Part shown: positions 42,866-50,655 of the stretch, piece after piece
Layout of the letters: each line of letters begins with the position of its first letter
Position numbering within the stretch: the stretch's first letter is position 1
Assembly: GCA_017443025.1 (NCBI GenBank)
Contig: JAFSPG010000013.1
Span: 1-64,000 of the forward strand
Source of the DNA: Bacteroidales bacterium
GTDB lineage: Bacteria > Bacteroidota > Bacteroidia > Bacteroidales > UBA932
Length of the DNA: 64,000 bases
Direction: 5' to 3'
Made by a program: the position numbers and the translations under genes
The notes under the pieces: model-generated
What the model was told of the DNA's origin: nothing
What the model saw: the letters and a program-made list of their open reading frames with translations, nothing else
The model's database searches: none

Positions 42866-45607
42866 TTATTTCTTGATAATCGTGCGGGTTGTGGTCTTGC
42901 CGTCGTATTTGACCTCAAGGGTATAACGTCCGGGAGCGCACTTCGACATATCTATCTTCAGAGGATTGAATGCGCTGAAGGTAGTTGTAGCCTCGTACAG
43001 TACCGCACCGGTGGAGGAAATCAGACGCACGTAGGTAGGAAGTTCCTCAACACCCGTAGATACATAGAGGTCGTTCACCACCGGGTTAGGATAAGCTTCG
43101 GCGTGAGCCTCGCTTGCGCGGACTGCCAGCGACAAAGACTGGGCAACGCTCTTTCCGAGAGGGTCGATAGCGGTGATGGTGATATCGCTGATTCCGTAAG
43201 CAAGAGTCCTAAGGTTGATTATGCCGTCGGCGACGCTCAGATGAGCTACGCCGGGATTGCTCTGCTTGAACTGGAAAGTAAGTTCGTCGTCATCGGGATC
43301 CACGAAGTAATCGCTGACCTTGAAGGAATACGTCTCTCCTGTTGCATATGAGAGAATGTTGTCGAAAGTAGCAACCTTCTTAGGATCATTGTTCTCAAGG
43401 AGACGATATGTGAAGCTTGCAGAAGTGCTTGCGCCATAAGAATCCTTAGCGGTGAACGTTGCGGTATAATCAACACCGGGAGTGTCGCCGCGGCCGTTTA
43501 TCTGAATGAAATGAACGCCGCTGCTGGAGCCGTTGAGCCTTGCTGCAGCACTTCCGGGAGTGAGGCTGACGGTAATTCCGTGACCTTCAGGGTCGGAAAC
43601 GGTAACGGGAACCGTTATGACAGCAGAAGCCTTGACCTGAATCAGGGACTGCGCATAATCAGGAAGAGTAACGACAGGAGCTTTGTTGGCTTCGGTAGTT
43701 ATGCTCTTGATTGCAGAAAGCTCAGAATAGAGTGATTCGTCGTCGACGGCTGCTATGGCAAAATTATACGTCGTATCGAATGCAAGGCCTTCAATCTTTA
43801 AGGACATGGCGTCACCCACCTTTGCCCCTGTAGGAACATTGACGGTATATTTCTTGATTCCTGCTGCGGGATTCTTGGGATCAGCTCCGACGAGGGAGTA
43901 ACTAGAACGCAGGACGACATATGAAACGCAGGGAGCGTCATCAGCATCGGCTGTAACTTTCCAGTCAACGGTGATGGTATTCGTGCTTGTAGAAAGGGCA
44001 TAATCGGTTACCTCTGCCGGAGGATTGACGGGTGCCGGGGGTTCCGGATCGGGGTCGGGATCGGGGTCGGGATCAGGATCTGGATCAGGGTCTGGATCAG
44101 GAGTGCCGCCATAAGTAAAGGAGCCGAGAGCATCGAGCTTCGGGCCGATATACTTGTTATTGGTGGTAGTGATGACACCGGTCTTGGCACCGCCAAGGAG
44201 CTTTTCCTTGAGCATATCTTTAGTGAAGCCCTGGCCGCCGAAATAAGAAACGAGAAGCGCGGCTACACCGGAAACGTGAGGACAGGCCATTGAGGTACCC
44301 TCCATGCCGGCGTAGTCATTGCCTGGAGCAAGGCTCCAGATGTAGTAATCATTCTGGTAGCTACCCACTTCGTCACCGCCGGGTGCGCAGATGTCAACCC
44401 AGTCGCCGTAGTTGGAGTAGGAAGCCTTCTTTCCGGTAGGTCCGAAAGCTGCAACTGCAACTACATCGGCCTGCTGGCAAATAATGTCATAAGCGATATC
44501 CTCATTACCTGCGGCAAAAATCACCAGGCCGCCTTTCATCAGGGAATTAGACTTCTGATTGCCCTGAGCGTCGCAGCCGGCATATTTTACGAAGTAATCG
44601 ATAGCTGACTTCTCGTATGAAGGAATAGTCCAGGTCTTGTAGTTGTTCAACTCCGAATTGGATACATAACCATCGTCGTTTGTATCGGCGAAATAGCCCC
44701 AGCTGTTCTGGGATATGACCGCTCCGTGGTCTGCGCCCCACTTGATGGCATTGGCGGCAACATCGTCGTCGCCGTCAGCGGTGTCGCTGAAAATCTGGCA
44801 GGACATAACCTTGCAGCCACCGATGCTTTGGGCATAGTTGCCTCCGGCAATACCGCACAGACCCTTGCCATTGTTGTTTACAGCGGCAATAGTTCCGGCA
44901 ACGTGGGTGCCGTGATCATCAACCTCTATGCTGTAATTGTTCTTGACAAGGTTCTTGCTACCGTTTGCACCTGCAGCAACAGCATTTGATGCTAAATCAG
45001 TATGCGTCAAAGCCACACCGCCGTCAACAACCGCTACTATTACATTGCTGTTACCGGTGGTATAATTCTTCCATACCTCCTCGACGTTGATATCCTTTCC
45101 GGAATTATGGCTGTTGATATAATGCCACTGGTAGCTGAGATAAGTGTCGTTGAAGATGGCCGCGCGGCGACGAATCTTGCGCACGGGCTCGGCGCTCTCG
45201 ATGCCGGGCATTGCCTGAAATTCGCCGATAGCCTTGGTAACGGGAGTATCCTTCTTGTAAGTAACCTTGTAGAAGCGGTGAAGGCCTTCCCTGCGGGTAC
45301 GCTCCTCGTATTCGCCGGCATCGGGGAAAATCCTTTCCATAGTCTCGATTCCGAGCTCATCGACAGCAGAATTGAGAGCCATTGACTTGGTGGCGATGCT
45401 GCCATTGGAGAGGTCCGCTTCGATGAGTGAAATCATTTCGTCATCGAACTCTACGATGATGGCATCGGAACGCTGCGAGGTAGTCGCAGATACTTCTTCC
45501 TCCTGTGCAGGCTTTACTGCAGCAGCTTTCTCAGAAGTGAGTTCCTCTTTTGAACAAGCGGCGAGAACTACCGCTGAAAGAATTGATATAAAGAGTATAC
45601 GTTTCAT
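42866..45607 (-). CDS. S8 subtilase with lipobox and T9SS type A C-terminal domain
   Basis: 913 aa. Signal with lipobox Cys18 (LAAC). Propeptide region to about 150, catalytic domain with Asp195 (AVVDGG), His232 (DHGTHVAG), Asn368 (AAGN) and Ser439 (GTSMACPHV). A DP-repeat linker (about residues 502-520) follows, then fibronectin type III and cadherin-like beta domains and a C-terminal domain (YPNPVVNDLYV to TRTIIKK), the sorting signal of type IX secretion. Cotranscribed with the PorV-like gene 12 bp upstream. Secreted or cell-surface peptidase (inference). Confidence 0.88.
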   Translation of the reverse strand: MKRILFISILSAVVLAACSKEELTSEKAAAVKPAQEEEVSATTSQRSDAIIVEFDDEMISLIEADLSNGSIATKSMALNSAVDELGIETMERIFPDAGEYEERTRREGLHRFYKVTYKKDTPVTKAIGEFQAMPGIESAEPVRKIRRRAAIFNDTYLSYQWHYINSHNSGKDINVEEVWKNYTTGNSNVIVAVVDGGVALTHTDLASNAVAAGANGSKNLVKNNYSIEVDDHGTHVAGTIAAVNNNGKGLCGIAGGNYAQSIGGCKVMSCQIFSDTADGDDDVAANAIKWGADHGAVISQNSWGYFADTNDDGYVSNSELNNYKTWTIPSYEKSAIDYFVKYAGCDAQGNQKSNSLMKGGLVIFAAGNEDIAYDIICQQADVVAVAAFGPTGKKASYSNYGDWVDICAPGGDEVGSYQNDYYIWSLAPGNDYAGMEGTSMACPHVSGVAALLVSYFGGQGFTKDMLKEKLLGGAKTGVITTTNNKYIGPKLDALGSFTYGGTPDPDPDPDPDPDPDPDPDPEPPAPVNPPAEVTDYALSTSTNTITVDWKVTADADDAPCVSYVVLRSSYSLVGADPKNPAAGIKKYTVNVPTGAKVGDAMSLKIEGLAFDTTYNFAIAAVDDESLYSELSAIKSITTEANKAPVVTLPDYAQSLIQVKASAVITVPVTVSDPEGHGITVSLTPGSAAARLNGSSSGVHFIQINGRGDTPGVDYTATFTAKDSYGASTSASFTYRLLENNDPKKVATFDNILSYATGETYSFKVSDYFVDPDDDELTFQFKQSNPGVAHLSVADGIINLRTLAYGISDITITAIDPLGKSVAQSLSLAVRASEAHAEAYPNPVVNDLYVSTGVEELPTYVRLISSTGAVLYEATTTFSAFNPLKIDMSKCAPGRYTLEVKYDGKTTTRTIIKK
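44045..44101 (-). repeat. hexanucleotide repeat coding an Asp-Pro linker in the subtilase
   Basis: About nine successive Asp-Pro codon pairs (GAT/GAC CCN), ending at GluPro. The six-base unit drifts in third positions. Such tracts can change length by slippage without breaking the frame. The second subtilase lacks it. Confidence 0.75.
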
Positions 45608-45619
45608 CGCGATGCTTGT

Positions 45620-46561
45620 TTAGAATGAATAACCAAGGCCGATGGTGATGGTATTGCCAATCACTTTGTTAGCCGTCAGATAGCCAAAGTCGAGGCGCAG
45701 GCCCTTAAACTTGACTCCCGCTCCGAGAGTAACGAAAGTAGGGAGCACAGCTTCGTCGGAGCCGAGATGGAAACCGGCTCTGGCAAAAAGCAGGTTCTTG
45801 TAAGAATACTCTCCGCCGAGAGCAGCGCAGAGCTTCTTGCCGTAGACGAAATAATCGACATCGAGGTCGCCTTTTACCGAATGCTCTTCAGTGAGGGTGG
45901 CAGTATATTCGCCGGCCACCTTAATTGAGGCGGGAATGTCATACATCTTATCGTCGCCGCCCTTGATGGCTTTGCCGAGAGATGCAACACCGGCAGTAAG
46001 GCCGAGGTTCTCCAAAGGCTTGTAGTAGACCATGAGGTCGCCGGCTATAGTGGAATGCTTGGTATCGGAAGCAAGGGCCTGGCGGGCATAGCGGAGGTTG
46101 AGACCAACGCCGAGAACATCGGTAATCTTGACGCCAACGCCACCCGAGACAATCATATCCTTGGGAGTATATTTTCCAAGATATGCTCCGTGGATGTCAA
46201 TTTCATCGTACTTCTCGCCTTTCTGCATGGCAAAGCCTACTGAGAAACCGAGATAATCGGCAGCCTTGAAACCTACGCCGCCGGCGAAATTAGTACTCTT
46301 TACTCCGTCAGGGGCCCAGTTCTGATAAGATACCCCTGCGTCGAACTTGCCGTTCCAGAAAGGAATGACTGCAGCGTTCGTAAATGATGAATAAGCAATC
46401 GAAGAAGTAGATGCCGCGCCGGCAAAACCCATTACCGCCTTAGCAGGATCTCTTTCAATACGGAGGAAAGGAAGGGCCTCCTTGGCTGCATCCCCGGCTA
46501 TTGCGCTGACACTCAGGAGCATTGCCGCCGCGGCTGCAAAGATAAATTTAGGTTTGAACAT
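45620..46561 (-). CDS. PorV/PorQ-family outer-membrane protein (copy A)
   Basis: 313 aa from the ATG at 46561 (MFKPKFIFAAAAAM), preferred over an upstream ATG that would lengthen the signal peptide. Signal peptide ends near 22 (SAIAG). Then AKEALPFLRIERDPAKAVMGFAGAA and a long barrel ending GNTITIGLGYSF. PorV-like barrels shuttle T9SS cargo to attachment (family knowledge). It lies 12 bp upstream of a T9SS-type subtilase and behind a consensus promoter, which suggests a dedicated cargo/partner pair (inference). Confidence 0.78.
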   Translation of the reverse strand: MFKPKFIFAAAAAMLLSVSAIAGDAAKEALPFLRIERDPAKAVMGFAGAASTSSIAYSSFTNAAVIPFWNGKFDAGVSYQNWAPDGVKSTNFAGGVGFKAADYLGFSVGFAMQKGEKYDEIDIHGAYLGKYTPKDMIVSGGVGVKITDVLGVGLNLRYARQALASDTKHSTIAGDLMVYYKPLENLGLTAGVASLGKAIKGGDDKMYDIPASIKVAGEYTATLTEEHSVKGDLDVDYFVYGKKLCAALGGEYSYKNLLFARAGFHLGSDEAVLPTFVTLGAGVKFKGLRLDFGYLTANKVIGNTITIGLGYSF

Positions 46562-46595
46562 TTCGGTACAGTTAATTAACATTATGTCAAGTCAG

Positions 46596-46626
46596 CAAAT
46601 GTACTCATTTTCCAGATTATAACAAA
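46596..46626 (-). promoter_or_regulatory. Bacteroidota consensus promoter for the PorV-subtilase operon
   Basis: On the minus strand, TTTG (46626-46623), 19 bp, then TACATTTG (46603-46596). Both boxes are exact. It fires away from the tRNA-Ser promoter that partly overlaps it. Confidence 0.75.
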
Positions 46627-46631
46627 GTTTG

Positions 46632-46663
46632 TTTGCTGGAATAAATACTTTTTCATATCTTTG
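46632..46663 (+). promoter_or_regulatory. Bacteroidota consensus promoter for tRNA-Ser
   Basis: TTTG (46632-46635), 20 bp, then TATCTTTG (46656-46663), both exact, ending 11 bp before the tRNA. It is back to back with the PorV promoter. Confidence 0.8.
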
Positions 46664-46674
46664 CAGCCGCAAAA

Positions 46675-46762
46675 GGAGAGATGCTCGAGTGGCTGAAGAG
46701 GCACGCCTGGAAAGCGTGTGTACCCCAAAAGGGTATCGCGAGTTCGAATCTCGCTCTCTCCG
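46675..46762 (+). tRNA. tRNA-Ser (anticodon GGA)
   Basis: 88 nt with a 7-bp acceptor stem GGAGAGA/TCTCTCC, discriminator G, D-loop GAGTGGCTGAAG, anticodon loop CTGGAAA, a long class II variable arm (TGTACCCCAAAAGGGTATC), and T-arm GAGTTCGAATCTC. 3' CCA is not encoded. Class II shape and GGA anticodon identify serine (reads UCU/UCC). Flanked by an exact promoter and a strong terminator, so it is a free-standing gene. Confidence 0.95.
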
Positions 46763-46775
46763 CAAATCGGAAACT

Positions 46776-46812
46776 AAAAATCGCGCCAAGCTTGCTTGAG
46801 CGCGATTTTTTT
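46776..46812 (+). terminator. rho-independent terminator of tRNA-Ser
   Basis: An 11-bp stem, AAAAATCGCGC (46776-46786) and GCGCGATTTTT (46800-46810), loop of 13 nt, ending in a T-run. Begins 14 bp after the tRNA. Confidence 0.85.
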
Positions 46813-46815
46813 GTT

Positions 46816-46859
46816 GCTTATGTCGGAGCGCGTCAGCGCGACGAAATCTCGGAGTAAGC
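46816..46859. repeat. extragenic palindromic element after the tRNA terminator
   Basis: Outer GCTTA (46816-46820) and TAAGC (46855-46859) with partly matching flanks (CGGAG / CTCGG), inner CGCG-TCAG-CGCG. Similar in build to the palindromes found inside xseA and the polyferredoxin gene but not the same sequence. Non-coding here. Confidence 0.4.
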
Positions 46860-46868
46860 TGGCTTGCC

Positions 46869-47108
46869 CTAGAAGATGTACTTGAGTCCGGCTATGATAG
46901 TACCGGCAAGGTCGCCGAACAGGACGGCCACATCGAGGCTGAGGCCCTTAAGGCTCAAGCCTGCACCGGCAAATCCCATTGCCGCAGAAGCGGGATTCCT
47001 GTCGATACGAAGGAAAGGAAGAGCCTCCTTGGCTGCATCCTGAGCGGATGCAGCGCCACACATAATCATCGCAGCCGCAGCTGCAAGGATAAATTTAGGT
47101 TTGTACAT
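46869..47108 (-). pseudogene. internally deleted PorV/PorQ-like gene (79 codons)
   Basis: Open frame of 79 aa. The first 50 residues match the start of copy A (MYKPKFILAAAAAM, AKEALPFLRIDRNPASAAMGFAGAG). The last 25 match the end of copy B (LSLDVAVLFGDLAGTIIAGL). About 230 residues of barrel in between are gone with the frame kept. It has no convincing promoter. Best read as an in-frame deletion remnant of a third paralog; a short secreted peptide with a real role is possible but unsupported. Confidence 0.75.
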
Positions 47109-47217
47109 TATAACGTATTATTAATTATATCAAATCCAATGTTCTTTCATTTTGGAAAGAGAGACTGGATGGCATATTTAATCATTTTCCACGAATATGG
47201 CAAGTTGTGCATAACAA

Positions 47218-47249
47218 TTTGCTTTTATGAAAAAGATTATCTAACTTTC
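47218..47249 (+). promoter_or_regulatory. promoter of the CsgG/DUF4810/DUF799 operon
   Basis: TTTG (47218-47221), 20 bp, then TAACTTTC (47242-47249), seven of eight bases of TAnnTTTG. Transcription would start about 20 bp before the ATG at 47277. Confidence 0.6.
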
Positions 47250-47276
47250 GAGCTGACGATTATCATTCAATAGTAT

Positions 47277-48152
47277 ATGAAAACTTTTTTGAGATTTGCT
47301 CTAGTAACAGTTTTGGCTCTTGGTTTTGCGCTGACACTAAGTGGACAGGACAGAGTCATTAAAAGAAAAGTGGCCATCGGGCGCTTCACTAATGAAACTC
47401 AGCATGCTAAAGGTCTATTTTATGACCGAGAAAATGATCCTATGCGTAAACAAGCTATGGATATTCTTTCCGCCAAACTTGCAGCATCTGAAAAATTTAT
47501 CCTGCTTGAACGCGATGATTTAGAAGTGCTGCTCTCTGAGAATGCAGCTATGAAAAAGCTTGGAGCAGACTATATCATTGTTGGTTCAATTACTGAATTT
47601 GGCCGCAAAGTGCAGGGCCAGAAGAAAGTATTCTCCTCCACTAAGACTCAGACTGTTGAGGCAGGAGTAAGTATCCGTCTTGTTGACACTCAGACAGGTA
47701 TGATAATTTACTCTGACGAAGCACGTGGTTTTGCCGAAACAACATCTAAAAAAACACTCGGTAATGGAGGGTATGCTGGATATGATGCAACGTTGGCAGA
47801 TAAAGCCATATCTGCAGCTTTAAGCCAACTTGTTGAGAATATTATCAACAAGTGTATGGACAAGCCGTGGAGATCGTATATTCTTTCTGTTGAGGATGGC
47901 GCCTATATCATCTCAGGCGGTCCTTCCCAGGGTATTAAAGCCGGAGATTCTTTCAACGTTTATAAGAAAGGTAAAACCGTGAAGAATCCTCAGACAGGGT
48001 TGGAAGTAGAACTACCCGGGCAAAAGTTGGGCACTGTTACAATTCTATCTTTTTTTGGAGATCTTCCAGAGTCTGAAATATCTGTATGCTCATATTCTGG
48101 AGCAGATATTAATGCACTTGCCCTTGAAGATTACTATATTTCCGATAAATAA
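47277..48152 (+). CDS. CsgG-family secreted protein
   Basis: 291 aa. Signal peptide (about 1-24, LTLSGQD) without the lipobox Cys of canonical CsgG. The CsgG/curli-type domain covers about 30-200: KVAIGRFTNETQ, LAASEKFILLERDDLEVLL, LGADYIIVGSITEFG, VEAGVSIRLVDTQTGMII. The last 90 residues (GPSQGIKAGDSFNVYKKGK) look like an added beta domain. In other bacteria CsgG-like, DUF4810 and DUF799 genes form a conserved trio, as here. AT-rich compared with flanking genes. May form an envelope complex; function unproven. Confidence 0.82.
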   Translation: MKTFLRFALVTVLALGFALTLSGQDRVIKRKVAIGRFTNETQHAKGLFYDRENDPMRKQAMDILSAKLAASEKFILLERDDLEVLLSENAAMKKLGADYIIVGSITEFGRKVQGQKKVFSSTKTQTVEAGVSIRLVDTQTGMIIYSDEARGFAETTSKKTLGNGGYAGYDATLADKAISAALSQLVENIINKCMDKPWRSYILSVEDGAYIISGGPSQGIKAGDSFNVYKKGKTVKNPQTGLEVELPGQKLGTVTILSFFGDLPESEISVCSYSGADINALALEDYYISDK

Positions 48153-48161
48153 AATTCCAAT

Positions 48162-48509
48162 ATGAATATGAAAAAGATATTGATTGCCCTTATTGGCATT
48201 GTTCTGTTATCTTCTTGTGGTGTGGGGTCTTATACAGTGACTTCCGGAAAAGCTGATGCAGGAGAAATTTCCTTTACATTTTCAAAGATAACCCCAATTA
48301 CTGTTTCAGTTGACGACCAAACATATAGCATTAATACGGTTAAAGTTAAAGCTTGGACAGTTGACCGTAATATACGTAAAACAGTTAAGAACACTATACG
48401 TGTTAATGCCGGACAACACGATATTACTGTCTATGATGAATCTGGGACCAAGATTTATCAGAAAAAAATGTTTATTTCCGCCAGTGAACATCGTATAATT
48501 GACCTGTGA
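48162..48509 (+). CDS. small hypothetical lipoprotein
   Basis: 115 aa, lipobox Cys19 (LLSSC). Remaining sequence is beta-rich (SYTVTSGKADAGEISFTFSKI, NAGQHDITVYDE) and ends EHRIIDL; the last part resembles PEGA-like carbohydrate-binding modules in pattern only. It sits 9 bp after the CsgG-like gene and before the DUF4810 gene. This extra gene within the trio is not one I recognise. Confidence 0.65.
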   Translation: MNMKKILIALIGIVLLSSCGVGSYTVTSGKADAGEISFTFSKITPITVSVDDQTYSINTVKVKAWTVDRNIRKTVKNTIRVNAGQHDITVYDESGTKIYQKKMFISASEHRIIDL

Positions 48510-48520
48510 TTTTGCAGACT

Positions 48521-48958
48521 ATGAAATCAAAATTATTGAGAGTATTATATTTAATACCTTTCGCGGTTCTTGGAGTAAGTTGTAGCGTTCCCACAGCAAG
48601 TCCTCTGTATTATTGGGGTGGCTATCAGGAGGCAACTTATAAATATTATAAAGAACAGACACCGGAAAGTATCTGCGGGCTTATTGTGAATTACGAATAT
48701 ATGATTCAGCATCCCGGAGGAACCCGTCAAGTGCCTCCCCCCGGAATTTGTGCGGAGTATGCCTATCTTCTTCAGGCTCCAGGGACTGCTGAGATTTTTG
48801 CTGAGCATGCTACAAAAGAGCAGAAAAAGCTTTTTGAAGGAGATGACTATGCTACGATTTTTCATGAAAAATCACTGGAAATGTTCAAAAAAGAGATAGA
48901 ACTGTATCCAGAGTCCGAAAAATTCATTAAGCCAATCTTCAAAAATGCGAGTAACTAA
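48521..48958 (+). CDS. DUF4810 family lipoprotein
   Basis: 145 aa from the ATG at 48521; a GTG five codons earlier is less likely. Lipobox Cys21 (GVSC). SPLYYWGGYQEATYKYYKEQTPES is the family's hallmark, followed by PPPGICAEYAYLL and a C-terminal helical part (LEMFKKEIELYPESEKFI). Family members are encoded between CsgG-like and DUF799 genes. Probably an outer-membrane lipoprotein, partner in a three-protein assembly (inference). Confidence 0.85.
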   Translation: MKSKLLRVLYLIPFAVLGVSCSVPTASPLYYWGGYQEATYKYYKEQTPESICGLIVNYEYMIQHPGGTRQVPPPGICAEYAYLLQAPGTAEIFAEHATKEQKKLFEGDDYATIFHEKSLEMFKKEIELYPESEKFIKPIFKNASN

Positions 48959-48976
48959 ACATAGGAGGGGCTAAAT

Positions 48977-49669
48977 ATGAAAAAGATCTTATATTTTTTT
49001 GCGTTAGCAATCACTCTTTCAGCCTGTGGTGTCTCAAAACCGGTTACCACCAAGGCGACTAAGTATCCTGATTTGTATTCGGAAAAGCCTATTACACTAC
49101 TTGTGATGCCCCCGATTAACAAAACAGACAATGTTGAAGCTAAAGAACTCCTTTATACATCGGTTAGTTATCCTCTTATTGAGAAAGGATACTATGTTAT
49201 ATCTCCGCTGCTCGCTATGGAAGTATTCAAACAGGAGAGCGCATATGATTCCGAGGTATTTATCAATGGTACTCTTGAAAAGTTTGGTCAGGCATTTGGA
49301 GCTGATGCTGTTGTCTTCTCAGAAATAGAAAGATGGGAAAAGCAGGGCACGGGCATACATACGGATATACGTTATATTTTCCGTTCTACTCACACTAACA
49401 AAGTGCTTTTCGAGAGATATTGTAAGCTTTATCTTAGCTTTAAGGGTAATTATTCGGGAGGAGGCTTTCTGACTAATTTGCTGGTAAATGTTGCTACCGG
49501 TCTTGTTCAGACTGCGGCAAACGATCATATACGCGCGGCCCGTATAGCTAATAGCTATATTATGTCTGATCTGCCTGTTGGTACATACAGCGGTTTTTTC
49601 GGTCAAGACGGAGAGTCGGCTGCGGAAGATTCAGAAATTGAGGTGTCCCTTAATGCCTCATCTTTTTAA
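48977..49669 (+). CDS. DUF799 (GNA1162-like) lipoprotein
   Basis: 230 aa, lipobox Cys17 (LSAC). KPITLLVMPPINKTDNVEAKELLYTS is the family opening (compare GNA1162 of Neisseria), then GADAVVFSEIERWEKQG and a C-terminal part ending EDSEIEVSL. An unusually strong AGGAGGGG (48963-48970) stands 6 bp before the ATG. It closes the CsgG trio; a converging hairpin lies after it. Confidence 0.85.
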   Translation: MKKILYFFALAITLSACGVSKPVTTKATKYPDLYSEKPITLLVMPPINKTDNVEAKELLYTSVSYPLIEKGYYVISPLLAMEVFKQESAYDSEVFINGTLEKFGQAFGADAVVFSEIERWEKQGTGIHTDIRYIFRSTHTNKVLFERYCKLYLSFKGNYSGGGFLTNLLVNVATGLVQTAANDHIRAARIANSYIMSDLPVGTYSGFFGQDGESAAEDSEIEVSLNASSF

Positions 49670-49700
49670 AAGATGTTAATCTTCTTTACACTTGATAACA

Positions 49701-49730
49701 TTCAGCCCGGCGCGAAAGCGTCGGGCTGAA
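49701..49730. terminator. bidirectional hairpin between convergent genes
   Basis: Stem TTCAGCCCG (49701-49709) and CGGGCTGAA (49722-49730) with an inner GCG-AAA-type loop extension. It ends both the CsgG operon and the minus-strand PorV copy B. No long T-run on either side, so efficiency is uncertain. Confidence 0.65.
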
Positions 49731-49761
49731 ATGATTATATAAAATGTTAGAATATTGAATT

Positions 49762-50649
49762 CTAGAACTTGTAGGTAAGTCCGGCGATGAAAGTGCCTGA
49801 AAGATCACCGAAGAGTGCGGCGACATCAAGGCTGAATCCGCCGAGTTTAACGCCGGCTCCAAGTGAGAAGTATTTCGGGAGTACAGTATCGCCACCGTAG
49901 CAGTATCCGGCGCGGGCAAAGAACTTTTTGTCATAACTGTACTGTGTGCCGATACCCATTCGAATACCTCCTTTAAAGAAGTAATCTCCCTGAAGTTTAC
50001 CTTCAATGCCGTGCTTTCCACTCTCGTAGGCATACTTACCTGCTACTGTTGCTGCCGAAGGAATAGAATATTTGCTCCCGTCATCGGCTTTTACCTTACC
50101 TCCGAGATTAGTAATCCCTGCAGCGTACTGGAACCCTGCTTTGCCGCCTGCGGCCATAAGGTCGATGGAGATTGTATTCAGTTTGGCGCTTGAAGTAAGT
50201 TTATTTTCAAGGTACCGCACGGATAAACCAATGTTGAGCAAATGATTCATGTTGAAAGCAACACTGGCGCCAAGGGCGGTATTGGAAGGCTTGAAGGTGC
50301 CGTCCAGCTGGCCCTGGGCATTGATTATATCCATAGATTCACCGGTCTCACGGAAGCCGGAAACGCCAAAGGCAAGGCGGCCTGTTTTAAGGAAGACATT
50401 GGCACCCATATCGGTGGCTTTGGTGGCTTTTGTCTTGAAAGGAGCGAACATCAGGGATGCAGTCACTCCGGGCTTCTCATCTTCCAGACGCACCGCAGCG
50501 CTATAGAAGGCGGTTGTTCCGCCCTGGGCGTAAGAAACGGGGTCGGTAGGACGGGCGGCGAACTCCATTGCCACGCCTGCGGCATCCTGTGAATATGCAT
50601 AAGCAGAGGCAAGGAGCCCGGCTGCCAGAACTGTCAATATCTTTTTCAT
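49762..50649 (-). CDS. PorV/PorQ-family outer-membrane protein (copy B)
   Basis: 295 aa from the ATG at 50649 (MKKILTVLAAG); a GTG two codons earlier is also open. Signal peptide to about 20 (YAYSQ). Barrel sequence: TEFAARPTDPVSYAQGG-like start (VAMEFAARPTDP), GVSGFRETGESMD, ARAGYCYGGDTVLPKYFSLGAGVKLGGFSLDVAALFGDLSG, FIAGLTYKF. It follows the subtilase by a few bases, the reverse of the PorV-subtilase order in copy A. Same probable job: partner of T9SS cargo. Confidence 0.75.
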   Translation of the reverse strand: MKKILTVLAAGLLASAYAYSQDAAGVAMEFAARPTDPVSYAQGGTTAFYSAAVRLEDEKPGVTASLMFAPFKTKATKATDMGANVFLKTGRLAFGVSGFRETGESMDIINAQGQLDGTFKPSNTALGASVAFNMNHLLNIGLSVRYLENKLTSSAKLNTISIDLMAAGGKAGFQYAAGITNLGGKVKADDGSKYSIPSAATVAGKYAYESGKHGIEGKLQGDYFFKGGIRMGIGTQYSYDKKFFARAGYCYGGDTVLPKYFSLGAGVKLGGFSLDVAALFGDLSGTFIAGLTYKF

Positions 50650-50655
50650 GGTCAC

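Noticed and set aside
44045-44101. Possible CRISPR-like or tandem repeat array
   Set aside because: The repeats are six-base codon pairs for Asp-Pro inside a protein, with no spacers.
48963-48970. Strong Shine-Dalgarno as proof that the CsgG operon was transferred
   Set aside because: Similar sites occur in the rnf and SusC operons of the same window, so it does not mark foreign origin by itself.
46675-50000. Integrative element at tRNA-Ser
   Set aside because: No repeat of the tRNA 3' end, no integrase and no mobility gene were seen downstream.
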